Positions 15,198-24,084 of a stretch of 64,000 bases of DNA are shown here, one piece after another. A model generated the notes under the pieces. That model ran no database searches, was not told the origin of the DNA, and saw nothing but the letters and a program-made list of their open reading frames with translations. A program made the position numbers and the translations under genes. Within the stretch, counting starts at the first letter, position 1, and the number at the start of each line of letters is the position of its first letter. The stretch is from NCBI RefSeq assembly GCF_026625125.1, contig NZ_CP113097.1, forward strand, positions 5,442,001 to 5,506,000, written 5' to 3'. Source of the DNA: Pseudomonas putida. GTDB taxonomy: Bacteria; Pseudomonadota; Gammaproteobacteria; Pseudomonadales; Pseudomonadaceae.

Positions 15198-17888
15198 ATG
15201 AAAAGCCAACCCGATGCCGCCAGCCGTGTGGCGGCCGAGGTCGTCACGCAGCTTCCCGTGCCTTCACGGCTCGGCATGCTGCGTTTCGAAAGGCTCAACG
15301 AAGCCACTTGGGCAATGCTTTACCTCGACCCAGCCTGCGAGCGCCAGTTCGGGCTAGCGGCTTCCCAGCTGTGCGCGCTGGTCGATTCACCGTATGCCAG
15401 CCTGATGGAGCCTGAGGCCCGCTACCGGCTGCATGACGAGATCCAGCGGCAACTGAGCACCCGTGGCTATTACCGTGTGCGCTACACCCTGCATGCCCAG
15501 CCGCGCTCGCTGCGCCTGCTCGAAGCGGGTGAAGCCTACAGGCAGCACAACCGCCAGCTGTTGCGCGGGTTTCTGACGGTACTCGACGACCTGCCCGAAG
15601 AGGCTGTCGAAGTGGATGCCGACGACCTCGAATCGCGTAACAGCCGCCTGCAACTTGCCCTGCAGCTGAACCAGCGCGCCCAGCAGGAACAGCTGGAACA
15701 CCTCGAGCGCGTGCGCAGCCAGCAGGACCTGATCCTGCGCCTCGCCCGCCAGCGCTACAGCGCGGAAAATTCGCTGCTCGAAGCCGCCCAACTGATAACC
15801 CGCAGCGCCTGCGAGATCTACAAGGTGGACTGCGCCAGCATCTGGCACCTGGAAGACCAGCGCCTGGAGCCGATCAGCGCCTGGTTGCGCAGCGAGCAAG
15901 TGCATCGCCTGCCCGAGCCCATCGATGCCAGCCGCTTCCCCGACTACCTCGATGCCCTGCACGCCAGCCGCGCCATCGATGCCCACAACGCCAACCACGA
16001 CCCGCGCACCCGTGAACTGGCCGAGAGCCTCTACGCCGACAACAATGCCATGCTCGATGCCAGCATCCGCGTCGATGGCCAGGTGGTTGGCGTGCTGTGC
16101 CTGGAGCAGACCGGCCAGCCGCGGACCTGGCAGTCGGACGAAATCGCCTTTGCCGGTGAGTTGGCCGACCAGTTCGCCCAGGTCATCACCAACCATAACC
16201 GGCGCACCGCCGCCAGCGCCCTGCACTTGTTCCAGCGCGCGGTGGAGCAAAGCGCCAGCGCCTTCCTGCTGGTCAACCGCGACGGCGTGGTGGAGTACGT
16301 CAACCCAAGTTTCACCGCGATCACCCAATACAGCACCGATGAAGTACAAGGCCACCACCTGGCAGAGTTGCCGGCGCTGGAGAATCTCAGCGAACTGCTG
16401 TTCGACACCCCGTCGAGCCTGGCCATGGGCAACAGCTGGCAGGGCGAATTCAAAAGCCGGCGCAAGAACCTTGAGCCCTACTGGGGCCAGCTGTCGATTT
16501 CCAAGGTGTATGGCGACAACCGTGAGCTCACCCATTACATCGGCATCTACGAAGACGTCACCCAGACCAAGCTGGCCCAGCAGCGCATCGAGCGCCTGGC
16601 CTACACCGACAACCTGACCAACCTGGGCAACCGCCCGGCGTTCATCCGCAGCCTCGACGAGCGCTTCGCCCGGGATGAGCAGAGCCCGATCTGCCTGCTG
16701 CTGGTGGATATCGACAACTTCAAGCGGATCAACGACAGCCTTGGCCACCAGACCGGTGACAAGCTGCTGATCAGCCTGGCCCGGCGCCTGCGCAACAGCC
16801 TGAGCGTTGGCGGCGTGCTGGCCCGCTTCGCCAGTAACGAATTCGCCGTGCTGCTCGACGACACCAGCCTGGAAGACGGGCAGGGCGTCGCCCAGCAGCT
16901 GCTGCGCACCCTCGACAAGCCGATGTTCGTCGACAACCAGTTGATCAACGTGACCGCCTCGGTAGGCCTGGCCTGCGCGCCGCTGCACGGCAGTGACCCG
17001 ACCACCCTCATGAAAAATGCCGGCCTTGCCCTGCACAAGGCCAAGGCCAACGGCAAGCACCAGGTGCAGGTATTCACCGAAGTGCTCAATGCCGAAGCCA
17101 GCTACAAGCTGTTCGTCGAGAACAACCTGCGCCGCGCCTTGACCCAGAACGAGCTGGAGGTGTTCTACCAGCCCAAGCTGTGCCTGCGCAGTGGCCGCCT
17201 GCTGGGGCTCGAAGCACTGCTGCGCTGGAACCACCCCGAGCGCGGCATGATCCGCCCGGACCAGTTCATCAGCGTGGCGGAAGAAACCGGCCTGATCATC
17301 CCCATCGGCAAGTGGGTGGTGCGCCAGTCGTGCCGAATGAGCCAGCAACTGCGCGAGGCCGGCATGGGCAACCTGCACGTGGCCATCAACCTGTCGCCCA
17401 AGCAGTTCTCCGACCCCGACCTGGTGGCGTCGATCGCCTCGATCCTCCACGAAGAAGCCCTGCCTGCGCACCTGCTGGAGCTGGAGCTGACCGAGGGCCT
17501 GCTGCTGGAAGCTACCGAGGATACCCACCGTCAGCTCGACGAGCTGAAGGCACTGGGCCTGACCCTGGCCATGGATGACTTCGGCACCGGTTATTCGTCG
17601 CTGAGCTACCTGAAGAAATTCCCGATCGACATCATCAAGATCGACCGCAGCTTCATCAACGAAATCCCCGACAACCAGGACGACATGGAGATCACCTCGG
17701 CGGTGGTGGCCATGGCCCACAACCTCAAGCTCAAGGTGGTGGCAGAAGGGATCGAGACGCCTGAACAGCTGGCCTTCCTGCGCCGGCATCGTTGCGATGT
17801 GGGCCAAGGGTATCTGTTCGACCGGCCGATCCCGGGGCGGGAGCTGGCCGAACGACTCAAGCGCTATCCGCGCGGTCCAATGGCCTGA
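15198..17888 (+). CDS. dipA: c-di-GMP phosphodiesterase with GAF-PAS-degenerate GGDEF-EAL (DipA/Pch-like)
   Basis: An 896-aa signalling protein from the preferred start MKSQPDAASRVAAEVV; an ATG 63 bp upstream is also open. Order: N-terminal sensory region, coiled-coil-like segment near 150-200, GAF-type domain (about 205-340), PAS domain (about 345-455), GGDEF domain whose signature reads ASNEF (degenerate, no cyclase activity expected), and an intact EAL domain with LEALLRW, ELTEGLLL and MDDFGTGYSSLSYL. The domain order, the ASNEF motif and the location between aceF and msrA match P. aeruginosa PA5017 DipA, a phosphodiesterase needed for biofilm dispersion. It lacks predicted membrane segments and is probably cytoplasmic. 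Confidence 0.9.
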   Translation: MKSQPDAASRVAAEVVTQLPVPSRLGMLRFERLNEATWAMLYLDPACERQFGLAASQLCALVDSPYASLMEPEARYRLHDEIQRQLSTRGYYRVRYTLHAQPRSLRLLEAGEAYRQHNRQLLRGFLTVLDDLPEEAVEVDADDLESRNSRLQLALQLNQRAQQEQLEHLERVRSQQDLILRLARQRYSAENSLLEAAQLITRSACEIYKVDCASIWHLEDQRLEPISAWLRSEQVHRLPEPIDASRFPDYLDALHASRAIDAHNANHDPRTRELAESLYADNNAMLDASIRVDGQVVGVLCLEQTGQPRTWQSDEIAFAGELADQFAQVITNHNRRTAASALHLFQRAVEQSASAFLLVNRDGVVEYVNPSFTAITQYSTDEVQGHHLAELPALENLSELLFDTPSSLAMGNSWQGEFKSRRKNLEPYWGQLSISKVYGDNRELTHYIGIYEDVTQTKLAQQRIERLAYTDNLTNLGNRPAFIRSLDERFARDEQSPICLLLVDIDNFKRINDSLGHQTGDKLLISLARRLRNSLSVGGVLARFASNEFAVLLDDTSLEDGQGVAQQLLRTLDKPMFVDNQLINVTASVGLACAPLHGSDPTTLMKNAGLALHKAKANGKHQVQVFTEVLNAEASYKLFVENNLRRALTQNELEVFYQPKLCLRSGRLLGLEALLRWNHPERGMIRPDQFISVAEETGLIIPIGKWVVRQSCRMSQQLREAGMGNLHVAINLSPKQFSDPDLVASIASILHEEALPAHLLELELTEGLLLEATEDTHRQLDELKALGLTLAMDDFGTGYSSLSYLKKFPIDIIKIDRSFINEIPDNQDDMEITSAVVAMAHNLKLKVVAEGIETPEQLAFLRRHRCDVGQGYLFDRPIPGRELAERLKRYPRGPMA

Positions 17889-17927
17889 CAGCTGCGTAAT
17901 CCTCGGGCACTATAGAGCCCATTCGGG

Positions 17928-18020
17928 CCTCATCGCCGCCAAGCCGGCTCCCACAGGTAGGCACCGTTAGCAAAGCCTGTGGGGTTGCTGGTGTAGCTGG
18001 CGTGCCGGCGATGAGGCCAC
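17928..18020. repeat. inverted REP pair (BIME)
   Basis: Two REP cores in opposite orientation (CCAAGCCGGCTCCCACAG near 17939 and GTGCCGGCGATGAGGCC near 18003) flank about 40 bp between dipA and msrA. Confidence 0.75.
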
Positions 18021-18053
18021 ATCCTGCCCAACTGAAAACACAGAGGAACGGCC

Positions 18054-18722
18054 ATGGTCCTGCGTTCGGAAATCCTGGTGAACAAAAACGTCATGCCAAC
18101 CGCGGAACAGGCCCTGCCTGGCCGCGAAACGCCAATGTCCCTGCCCGAGTTCCACTACGTCTTCAAAGACACCCCGCTGCTCGGCCCGTTCTTTGAAGGC
18201 AGCGTCGACTTCGCGATCTTCGGCCTGGGTTGCTTCTGGGGCGCAGAGCGCCGCTTCTGGCAGCGTGAAGGCGTGGTCAGCACCGTGGTCGGCTATGCGG
18301 GCGGCTTTACCCCCAACCCCACCTACGAAGAAGTCTGCTCGGGCCTGACTGGCCACACTGAAGTCGTACTGGTGGTGTTCGACAAGGACAAGGTCAGCTA
18401 CCGCGAGTTGCTGGCGATGTTCTGGGAGCTGCACAACCCGACCCAGGGCATGCGCCAGGGCAACGACGTCGGCACCCAGTACCGCTCGGCCATCTACTGC
18501 ACCTCGCCCCAGCAGCTCGAAGAAGCCAAAGCCAGCCGCGACGCCTTCCAGGCCGAGCTGAACAAGGCCGGTTTCGGCGAGATCACCACCGAAATCGACC
18601 AGGCGCCGACCGTGTACTTCGCCGAGGCTTACCACCAGCAGTACCTGGCCAAGAACCCAGACGGCTACTGCGGTATCGGCGGCACCGGTGTGTGCCTGCC
18701 ACCCAGCCTGCAGGGCAACTGA
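18054..18722 (+). CDS. msrA: peptide-methionine (S)-S-oxide reductase MsrA
   Basis: A 222-aa MsrA that reduces methionine-S-sulfoxide in oxidised proteins. The catalytic motif [13 protein letters not shown] is near residues 57-69, followed by [27 protein letters not shown] and the C-terminal recycling region [14 protein letters not shown] with its cysteines. The N-terminal extension of about 50 residues before the catalytic motif matches the longer proteobacterial MsrA. The downstream GST gene begins three bases after the stop, so the two are likely one operon. Confidence 0.96.
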   Translation: MVLRSEILVNKNVMPTAEQALPGRETPMSLPEFHYVFKDTPLLGPFFEGSVDFAIFGLGCFWGAERRFWQREGVVSTVVGYAGGFTPNPTYEEVCSGLTGHTEVVLVVFDKDKVSYRELLAMFWELHNPTQGMRQGNDVGTQYRSAIYCTSPQQLEEAKASRDAFQAELNKAGFGEITTEIDQAPTVYFAEAYHQQYLAKNPDGYCGIGGTGVCLPPSLQGN

Positions 18723-18725
18723 ACC

Positions 18726-19349
18726 ATGAGCACGATGACCCTGTTCCACTCACCGCTGTCGCCATTCGTGCGCAAGGTGATGGTCGTGCTGCACGAGACC
18801 GGGCAGCTTGAGCGCGTGGCGCTGCAGGGGGTGAACATCACCCCGGTCAGCGGCGATGACCAGCTCAACCACGGCAACCCGATCGGCAAGATCCCGGCCC
18901 TGCGCCTGGAGGATGGCACTGTGCTGCATGACAGCCGGGTCATCTGCGAATACCTCGACCTGCAGCATGTCGGCCTGCCGCTGCTGCCGCGCGAGGGCTC
19001 GGCGCGCTGGCGGCGCATGACGCTGGTGTCGCAGGCCGATGCAATCATGGATGCGGCGGTTTCCAGCCGTTATGAGAGCGTCCTGCGGCCTGAGGACAAG
19101 CGCTGGGACGGCTGGCTCGAAGCGCAGCGGGAGAAAATCCGCCGCAGCCTGGCCAACCTGGAGCAGGAGCACCTGGCTGAACTGATATCCGGCTTTGATC
19201 TGGCCGCGATTGGCGTGGCCTGTGCGCTGGGCTACCTGGACTTGCGCCAGCCCGATTTCGGCTGGCGGGAGCAGCAGCCAGGGTTGGCGGCGTGGTATGC
19301 CGAGGTGGCCAAGCGGCCGTCGATGGTCGCCACAGCACCGAACGCCTGA
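18726..19349 (+). CDS. glutathione S-transferase family protein
   Basis: A 207-aa GST-fold protein. The N-terminal thioredoxin-like domain begins MSTMTLFHSPLSPFVRKVMVVLHETG and has the glutathione-contact segment GKIPALRLEDGTVLHDSRVICEYLD. The helical C-terminal domain contains DLAAIGVACALGYLDLR. Ser in SPLSPFVRK could be the catalytic residue, as in other bacterial GSTs. It is tightly coupled to msrA, which suggests a role in oxidative or electrophile stress. The substrate is unknown. Confidence 0.9.
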   Translation: MSTMTLFHSPLSPFVRKVMVVLHETGQLERVALQGVNITPVSGDDQLNHGNPIGKIPALRLEDGTVLHDSRVICEYLDLQHVGLPLLPREGSARWRRMTLVSQADAIMDAAVSSRYESVLRPEDKRWDGWLEAQREKIRRSLANLEQEHLAELISGFDLAAIGVACALGYLDLRQPDFGWREQQPGLAAWYAEVAKRPSMVATAPNA

Positions 19350-19358
19350 TACACCGCA

Positions 19359-19487
19359 ATCGCCGGCAAGCCGGCTCCCACCGGGATCGCGCCAGCTTTT
19401 GCACGTTGAGCAAGACAGTTGCCCCCACAGGGATGTGGACTGCCCTTCAGAACTGCAGCGAACCTGTGGGGCTTGCCGGCGATTGCT
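19359..19487. repeat. inverted REP pair between GST and creD
   Basis: REP cores at 19359-19382 and, inverted, 19463-19487 occupy the 229-bp gap between convergent genes. No independent terminator with a T-tract is visible. Confidence 0.8.
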
Positions 19488-19578
19488 CAGCATGGCAACC
19501 ATCGGCCTCAGCGGGGCATCACAGGAAACAGCTGCCCAATCCTGTGAGCCAGCCACCGCCCGATCTCTCTGTCCTCCC

Positions 19579-20907
19579 TCATGCCGCCCTCCCCACCCGG
19601 GCCCAGTCCAGGCGACGGGTCAGCACCATGAACACACCCAGCAAGCCAAAGCACAGCAGCGACCCCATCAACAGCGCATAGTCCTCGGCACTGAGCAGCC
19701 CATAGAGCAGGGCGTACAACACCGCCAGCCCCGCCGCAAAGCTCACGCCACGCATCAGGCTGCGCAATACGTGGCGCAGGTAGAAGCCGAGCAGCGACAC
19801 GCAGGCCGAGGCTGACAGGCCATACGCCAGACCAAAACCGATGTGCTCGGACAACGAAAGCAACAGCAGGTAGAAGAACGCCAGAGCCACCCCCACCAGG
19901 GTGTACTGCACGGGGTGCACGCTGAGGTTCTTCAGCACCTCGAACAGGAAGAAACCGGCAAAGGTCAGGGCGATGAATAACAGCGCGTATTTGATGGCCC
20001 GCTCACTCTTGAGGTACTGGTCCACCGGGTCGATGAAACTCACCCCGAAGGTCCGCTCGCTGAACTCCGCACACTGCCCGCTGCCGGCACATTGGCGCAG
20101 GGCATCTTCAAGGTTGGTGGCGAAGAATGAGGTCTGCCAGTGCGCGCTGAAGCCTTTGTCGTCGATTTCGCGGCGGCTTGGCAGGTAACTGCCAACGAAA
20201 CTGGGGTGCGGCCAGTTGGCCCGCATGTCCACGCTGCTGGTGCGGCCCACTGGCAACAGGTGCAGTTGCCCGGTGCCTTGCAGTGCCAGATCGAAACCGT
20301 AGGTGAACGCACGGGCCTGTTGGCCATCCAGTTGCGGCAGCGCGACGTGCACGCCACTGCGCAGCCAGTCCAGCCTGGTCCCGGCTTCGAACGCCAGGCG
20401 CTGGCCATCGATGTCGAGTTCCAGGGCATTTTCAATGCCGCGGATGTCGCTTATGCCGACCACCAGAAACGGCTTGTCGAAGCGGTAGTCGTCGAAGTCC
20501 TTGTCGATGCCCCAGCGCTCCGGCAGCTGGAAACGGCCCGCAAGTCGCCCTTTGGCATGGAACAGCCGCGCCTGGTAGATACCGCGCGCCCGCAGTTCGG
20601 TGTCCACGCCGAGGTCGGCATCGAAGGTTTCCGGGAGGAAATACAGGTGGCCGGCGACAGTGCTGGTTTCCTGCACGCTCTGGCCGTCCTTGTCGATCCA
20701 GCGGCGCTGCACCTTGCGGTACGGCACCACCAGCAGCGGCCCGCTGATCTGCTGGTCGAAACTGGCGCTACGGGCGATGTCCTGCAGTACGTTGTCACGC
20801 AGGGCCTGGCGTTCATCGATCAGGCCGTTGATCAGCAGCAACGGGAAGAGCAGCAGCATGATGAGCACGGCGATCATGCCGAGTTTGTAACCGAGGGTCT
20901 TGTTCAT
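19579..20907 (-). CDS. creD: cell envelope integrity/inner membrane protein CreD
   Basis: A 442-aa CreD-family inner-membrane protein. It has an N-terminal signal anchor (GMIAVLIMLLLFPLLLINGLI), a large periplasmic domain with YRKVQRRWIDKDG, FVGSYLPSRREI and CAEFSERTFGVSFIDPVDQYLKSERAIKYA, and five or so C-terminal membrane helices. The start MNKTLGYKLGM follows a GGAGG Shine-Dalgarno; the open frame extends upstream without similarity. In Pseudomonas, CreD is the principal target of the CreBC system and contributes to envelope stress tolerance. It lies 269 bp downstream of creC, with a REP array between. Confidence 0.93.
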   Translation of the reverse strand: MNKTLGYKLGMIAVLIMLLLFPLLLINGLIDERQALRDNVLQDIARSASFDQQISGPLLVVPYRKVQRRWIDKDGQSVQETSTVAGHLYFLPETFDADLGVDTELRARGIYQARLFHAKGRLAGRFQLPERWGIDKDFDDYRFDKPFLVVGISDIRGIENALELDIDGQRLAFEAGTRLDWLRSGVHVALPQLDGQQARAFTYGFDLALQGTGQLHLLPVGRTSSVDMRANWPHPSFVGSYLPSRREIDDKGFSAHWQTSFFATNLEDALRQCAGSGQCAEFSERTFGVSFIDPVDQYLKSERAIKYALLFIALTFAGFFLFEVLKNLSVHPVQYTLVGVALAFFYLLLLSLSEHIGFGLAYGLSASACVSLLGFYLRHVLRSLMRGVSFAAGLAVLYALLYGLLSAEDYALLMGSLLCFGLLGVFMVLTRRLDWARVGRAA

Positions 20908-21000
20908 AGGGGCCTCCATTGGCAGTGGGCGCAGTGTCTGCGCCTTGCATGGAGGCATTGAGGAGCGTGTGTGGAGATCGTGTGTATTTTCGAGGGCCAA

Positions 21001-21165
21001 ATCGCTGGCAAGCCAGCTCCCACAGGTCCAGCGCAACGCCCGAACCCTGCGCAGTACCTGCGGGCTGGCCTACCAGCGATGGGCTGCAAAGCAGCGCCAA
21101 CGCAAAGCCCGAACCCTGCGCAGTACCTGTGGGAGCTGGCTTGCCGGCGATGGGCTGCAAAGCAG
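21001..21165. repeat. REP pair with a tandemly duplicated internal segment
   Basis: In the creC-creD gap two inverted REP cores (21001-21027 and 21128-21152) flank a segment present twice in tandem. The unit, about 75-85 bp, contains GCCCGAACCCTGCGCAGTA and GCGATGGGCTGCAAAGCAGC. Confidence 0.8.
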
Positions 21166-21176
21166 CCCCAACAATC

Positions 21177-22610
21177 TCAGCTCACGCGCCGCACCGGCAG
21201 CCATAACCGCACCCGGACCCCGCCATCGACGTTATCCACCGCCAGCGACCCACCATGCAGTTGCATCACCTCATCCACAAAGTTCAGCCCCAGCCCGGTG
21301 CTCTTGCGCCCACTCCCCGGCCGCGGCAGCGAATAGAAACGCTCGGCAACCCGGCCGATGGCATACGCGGGTATCGCCTCCCTCTGATTGAACAGGCTCA
21401 GCGCCACCCGCTCGCCATCGCGCTCCAGCTCGAACAGCAGCGCCCCGCCCGGCGGGGTGAAATCCAGCGCATTGTCGAGCAAGTTGGCCAGCGCCTGGCG
21501 CATGAGAAACGGATCGCACAGCAGCCACATCCCTGCCGGCACCCGCTGGCGCACCTGCAGGCCGTTTGCGTCGATGCGTGCGGCATGCGCCAGCAGCAGC
21601 TCATCGACCAACGGGGCCAAGGCAACCTGCTGCTCCTCTTCCAGCGCCTGCATCTGCTCGACCCGCGCCAGGTTGAGCAAGCGTTCGATCATCTGCTGCA
21701 GCCGCTCGCTTTCACGCTCGATGTTGCCGGCAAAGCGCGCCCGCTGTTCGGCAGGCATATCACCCTGGAGCAATTCAGACGCACCGCGTATAGCCGCCAG
21801 CGGGCTCTTCAACTCGTGCGTCAGGGTGTGAACGTAGCGTTCGACGTACGCCTTGCCCTCAAGCTGTGTGCGCATGCGCTCCACCGCATTGGCCAGGTGC
21901 GCCAGCTCACCGCCCTTGTAGTAAGGCAACGCGGCGCGCTGGCCTTCGCTGACCGCCTGCGCATAACGGGCCAGCCGGCGCAGGGAGCGGGCCAGCCACC
22001 AAGACAGCGCAGCGCCGATCAACAGGCCCATGCCGATCAGCCCCACCCCCAGGCCAAGCAAGCGCTGCTCGGAGCGGTCGATATACGGTTGCAGCGAGCT
22101 GTTGGGCTTGGCCACTGTGACCACGCCGATAACCTGCCCCTGGTCAACGATCGGCGCGGCCACGTGCATCACCGAGGTGCTTTCATCCTCTTCCACGCTG
22201 CGGGTGGAACGAGCACCGTACTGGCCGCGCAGCGTCAGGTACACGTCATTCCAGCGCGAATAGTCCTTGCCCAGGTCCTGGCCGCTGGAATCGAGCAGCA
22301 CGATGCCTTTGGCATCGGTCACGTAGATGCGGTGGCTGACCTGGTTCTTGGCCAGGCCCCAGATCTGCGCGCCCGGGCTGCGCAAGCCGTACGCCTTGAG
22401 CACCTCAGGCAGGCGGCTCTGGGCCAGGGTACCGGCCTTGACGTCATCGTGGAGGATCTCGGCCAGGAGGTTGGCCGTGTCGACCAGGGTTTCCTCGGAA
22501 GACTGGCGTACCACAGGGCGGATCTGCTCGCGCACGGTATTGAGCAGGAAGTAACCGGCCAAGCCGACGAACAGGAAGTACACCAGAAAGATCCGAATGC
22601 CCAGGCGCAT
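21177..22610 (-). CDS. creC: two-component sensor histidine kinase CreC
   Basis: A 477-aa membrane histidine kinase. An N-terminal transmembrane segment (FLVYFLFVGLAGYFLL) precedes a periplasmic sensor domain. A second transmembrane segment (GLGVGLIGMGLLIGAALSWWLA) leads into HAMP, then the dimerisation/phosphoacceptor motif YVHTLTHELKSPLAAIRGASELL, the N box (ALANLLDNALDF) and the G2 box (GLGLNFVDEVMQLHGG). The start is coupled to the creB stop (TGATG). CreC with CreB responds to metabolic state in enterics and to beta-lactam/PBP4 inhibition in pseudomonads. Confidence 0.95.
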   Translation of the reverse strand: MRLGIRIFLVYFLFVGLAGYFLLNTVREQIRPVVRQSSEETLVDTANLLAEILHDDVKAGTLAQSRLPEVLKAYGLRSPGAQIWGLAKNQVSHRIYVTDAKGIVLLDSSGQDLGKDYSRWNDVYLTLRGQYGARSTRSVEEDESTSVMHVAAPIVDQGQVIGVVTVAKPNSSLQPYIDRSEQRLLGLGVGLIGMGLLIGAALSWWLARSLRRLARYAQAVSEGQRAALPYYKGGELAHLANAVERMRTQLEGKAYVERYVHTLTHELKSPLAAIRGASELLQGDMPAEQRARFAGNIERESERLQQMIERLLNLARVEQMQALEEEQQVALAPLVDELLLAHAARIDANGLQVRQRVPAGMWLLCDPFLMRQALANLLDNALDFTPPGGALLFELERDGERVALSLFNQREAIPAYAIGRVAERFYSLPRPGSGRKSTGLGLNFVDEVMQLHGGSLAVDNVDGGVRVRLWLPVRRVS

Positions 22611-23290
22611 CAGGCGTGTTCCGGGCTGTAGCTGTAACCCAGGCCGCGGTGGGTCTGGATCGGCTCGGCGTCGGCAGCTACCTGGCGCAGCTTGGCGCGC
22701 AGGCTCTTGATATGGCTGTCGATGGTGCGTTCATAACCGACGTCGGAGGCCACCCCCAGGGCATCGAGCAACTGTTCGCGGCTGAACACACGTTGTGGCT
22801 GTTCGAGCAGGCACTGCAACAGGCGGAACTCATGGCGCGTCAGCACCAGTGGCTGAGCGCGATAGCTGATTTGCATGCGCAGGGTATCGAGCTGGAACAG
22901 TAGCGCCTCGGTGGTGGTTTCTTGCCGCGGCGCCATGCGCTTGAGGATCGCACGAACCCGCGCCGCCACTTCACGCGGGCTGAAGGGTTTGACCACGTAG
23001 TCGTCCGCACCGATCTCCAGGCCGACCACACGGTCGATTTCACCATCACGCGCACTGAGGAACATCACCGGCACCTCACTGAAGCGGCGCAGCTGGCGAC
23101 AGGTTTCGAAACCACTGATATCGGGCAGACCGATGTCGAGGATGATCAGGTCGGCAGGGCGCAGCCGCTGTTGCTCCAGGGCTACACCACCGAGGGTGAC
23201 CCATTCGGTGCTATGGCCATCGGCCTGCAGGGCGTAGACCAAGGTATCGGCGATGGCGGCTTCGTCTTCGACGATGAGAATGTGGGGCAT
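22610..23290 (-). CDS. creB: two-component response regulator CreB
   Basis: A 226-aa OmpR/PhoB-type regulator. The receiver has DE at residues 9-10 (ILIVEDEAAIA), phosphoacceptor Asp in LIILDIGLPDISGFE, and Lys in YVVKPFSPREV. The C-terminal winged helix contains LTRHEFRLLQCLLEQPQRVFSREQLLDALG. The start MPHILIVEDE was chosen by family alignment over an upstream in-frame ATG. It is the first gene of the creB-creC pair. Confidence 0.95.
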   Translation of the reverse strand: MPHILIVEDEAAIADTLVYALQADGHSTEWVTLGGVALEQQRLRPADLIILDIGLPDISGFETCRQLRRFSEVPVMFLSARDGEIDRVVGLEIGADDYVVKPFSPREVAARVRAILKRMAPRQETTTEALLFQLDTLRMQISYRAQPLVLTRHEFRLLQCLLEQPQRVFSREQLLDALGVASDVGYERTIDSHIKSLRAKLRQVAADAEPIQTHRGLGYSYSPEHA

Positions 23291-23293
23291 CTG

Positions 23294-23393
23294 AGCTGCA
23301 AGCCTCAAGCTTCAAGCTTCAAGTAAAAGCGGATCGCATGAACTTACACCGATCTGCTTTAACTTGCAGCTTGTAGCTTGCAGCTTGCGGCTC
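23294..23393. repeat. inverted arrays of a heptamer (GCTTGCA/TGCAAGC type)
   Basis: The 111-bp gap between the RimB-like gene and creB consists largely of two arms built from heptamers such as GCTTCAA/GCTGCAA (23294-23323) and TTGCAGC/TTGTAGC (23361-23393). They are mutually complementary and would form a long imperfect hairpin. It probably ends the rimB-like transcript. Confidence 0.6.
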
Positions 23394-23401
23394 GCGACTG
23401 C

Positions 23402-23902
23402 TCAGCAGTCAGGCTTGCCCGCAGTGAAGCGTTTTGCCGGATTTACCGCGGCCTTGAATTCGCGCAACGCCTTGGCACCCACCAGCAATGGGTAGTTGAA
23501 GCTGCTGCGGTCGACCAGGTTCACTTCCACGGTGCGCTTCTCATCACCCAGGCACAATTCAAGGTCGATTACCGGCCGGCGCGACAGCTCGGGCGCATCG
23601 CCTTCGTCGTCTTCGTCAGCGCGGTTCTTGATCTTGCTGATCCGCGAAACCTTATGCTCGTAGACCTTGCCGTCGGACGCCTTGGTCGCCAGGCGGAAAC
23701 GCACCCAGTCCTCGCCGTCGCGCGTGAAGCGCTCGATGTCCTTGGCCGACAACGAAGCGGTGTAAGCCCCGGTATCCATCTTGGCCTTCAGGGTTTCGCC
23801 CAGTTCAGGCAAAGAAATGTTCTCGTAACGGCCGTAAAGCGTAGGCTCCGCGGCCATTACCGGCAGCGCCAACAGCGACAACAGGGCTAGCATTGGTTTC
23901 AC
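23402..23902 (-). CDS. RimB-like retropepsin-fold (ATP-dependent zinc protease family) secreted protein
   Basis: A 166-aa protein of the family annotated as putative ATP-dependent zinc protease (PF05618), related to the retropepsin-like RimB protease. A signal peptide (KPMLALLSLLALPVMAAEP) is followed by the domain with the Asp motif AKMDTGAYTASLS, then RRPVIDLELCLGDEKRTVEVNLVDRSSFNYPLLVG. The GTG start at 23902 is preferred because an AAGGA ribosome site lies at suitable distance; an ATG three codons later is possible. No rimK is adjacent. A periplasmic location is predicted and the substrate is unknown. Confidence 0.8.
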   Translation of the reverse strand: MKPMLALLSLLALPVMAAEPTLYGRYENISLPELGETLKAKMDTGAYTASLSAKDIERFTRDGEDWVRFRLATKASDGKVYEHKVSRISKIKNRADEDDEGDAPELSRRPVIDLELCLGDEKRTVEVNLVDRSSFNYPLLVGAKALREFKAAVNPAKRFTAGKPDC

Positions 23903-24084
23903 AGGCAGGCTTCCTTGAAAGGGTTGTGTGCTTAGACTGTGCAGGCAGGATAGGTTCGCTGTCACAAGGGTAAACAACATAATGTGAAACATTTGTCCTG
24001 GCCGCTGGGCATTGGACATTTGGCGTAGGCTGCGGCGCTGCTTATCATTGCCGCCCGTTCAAATCCCACAACAAGAGTTTCCCT

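Noticed and set aside
16858..16872. Active diguanylate cyclase in the DipA-like protein
   Set aside because: The signature is ASNEF rather than GG(D/E)EF, so cyclase activity is not expected. Only the EAL site looks intact.
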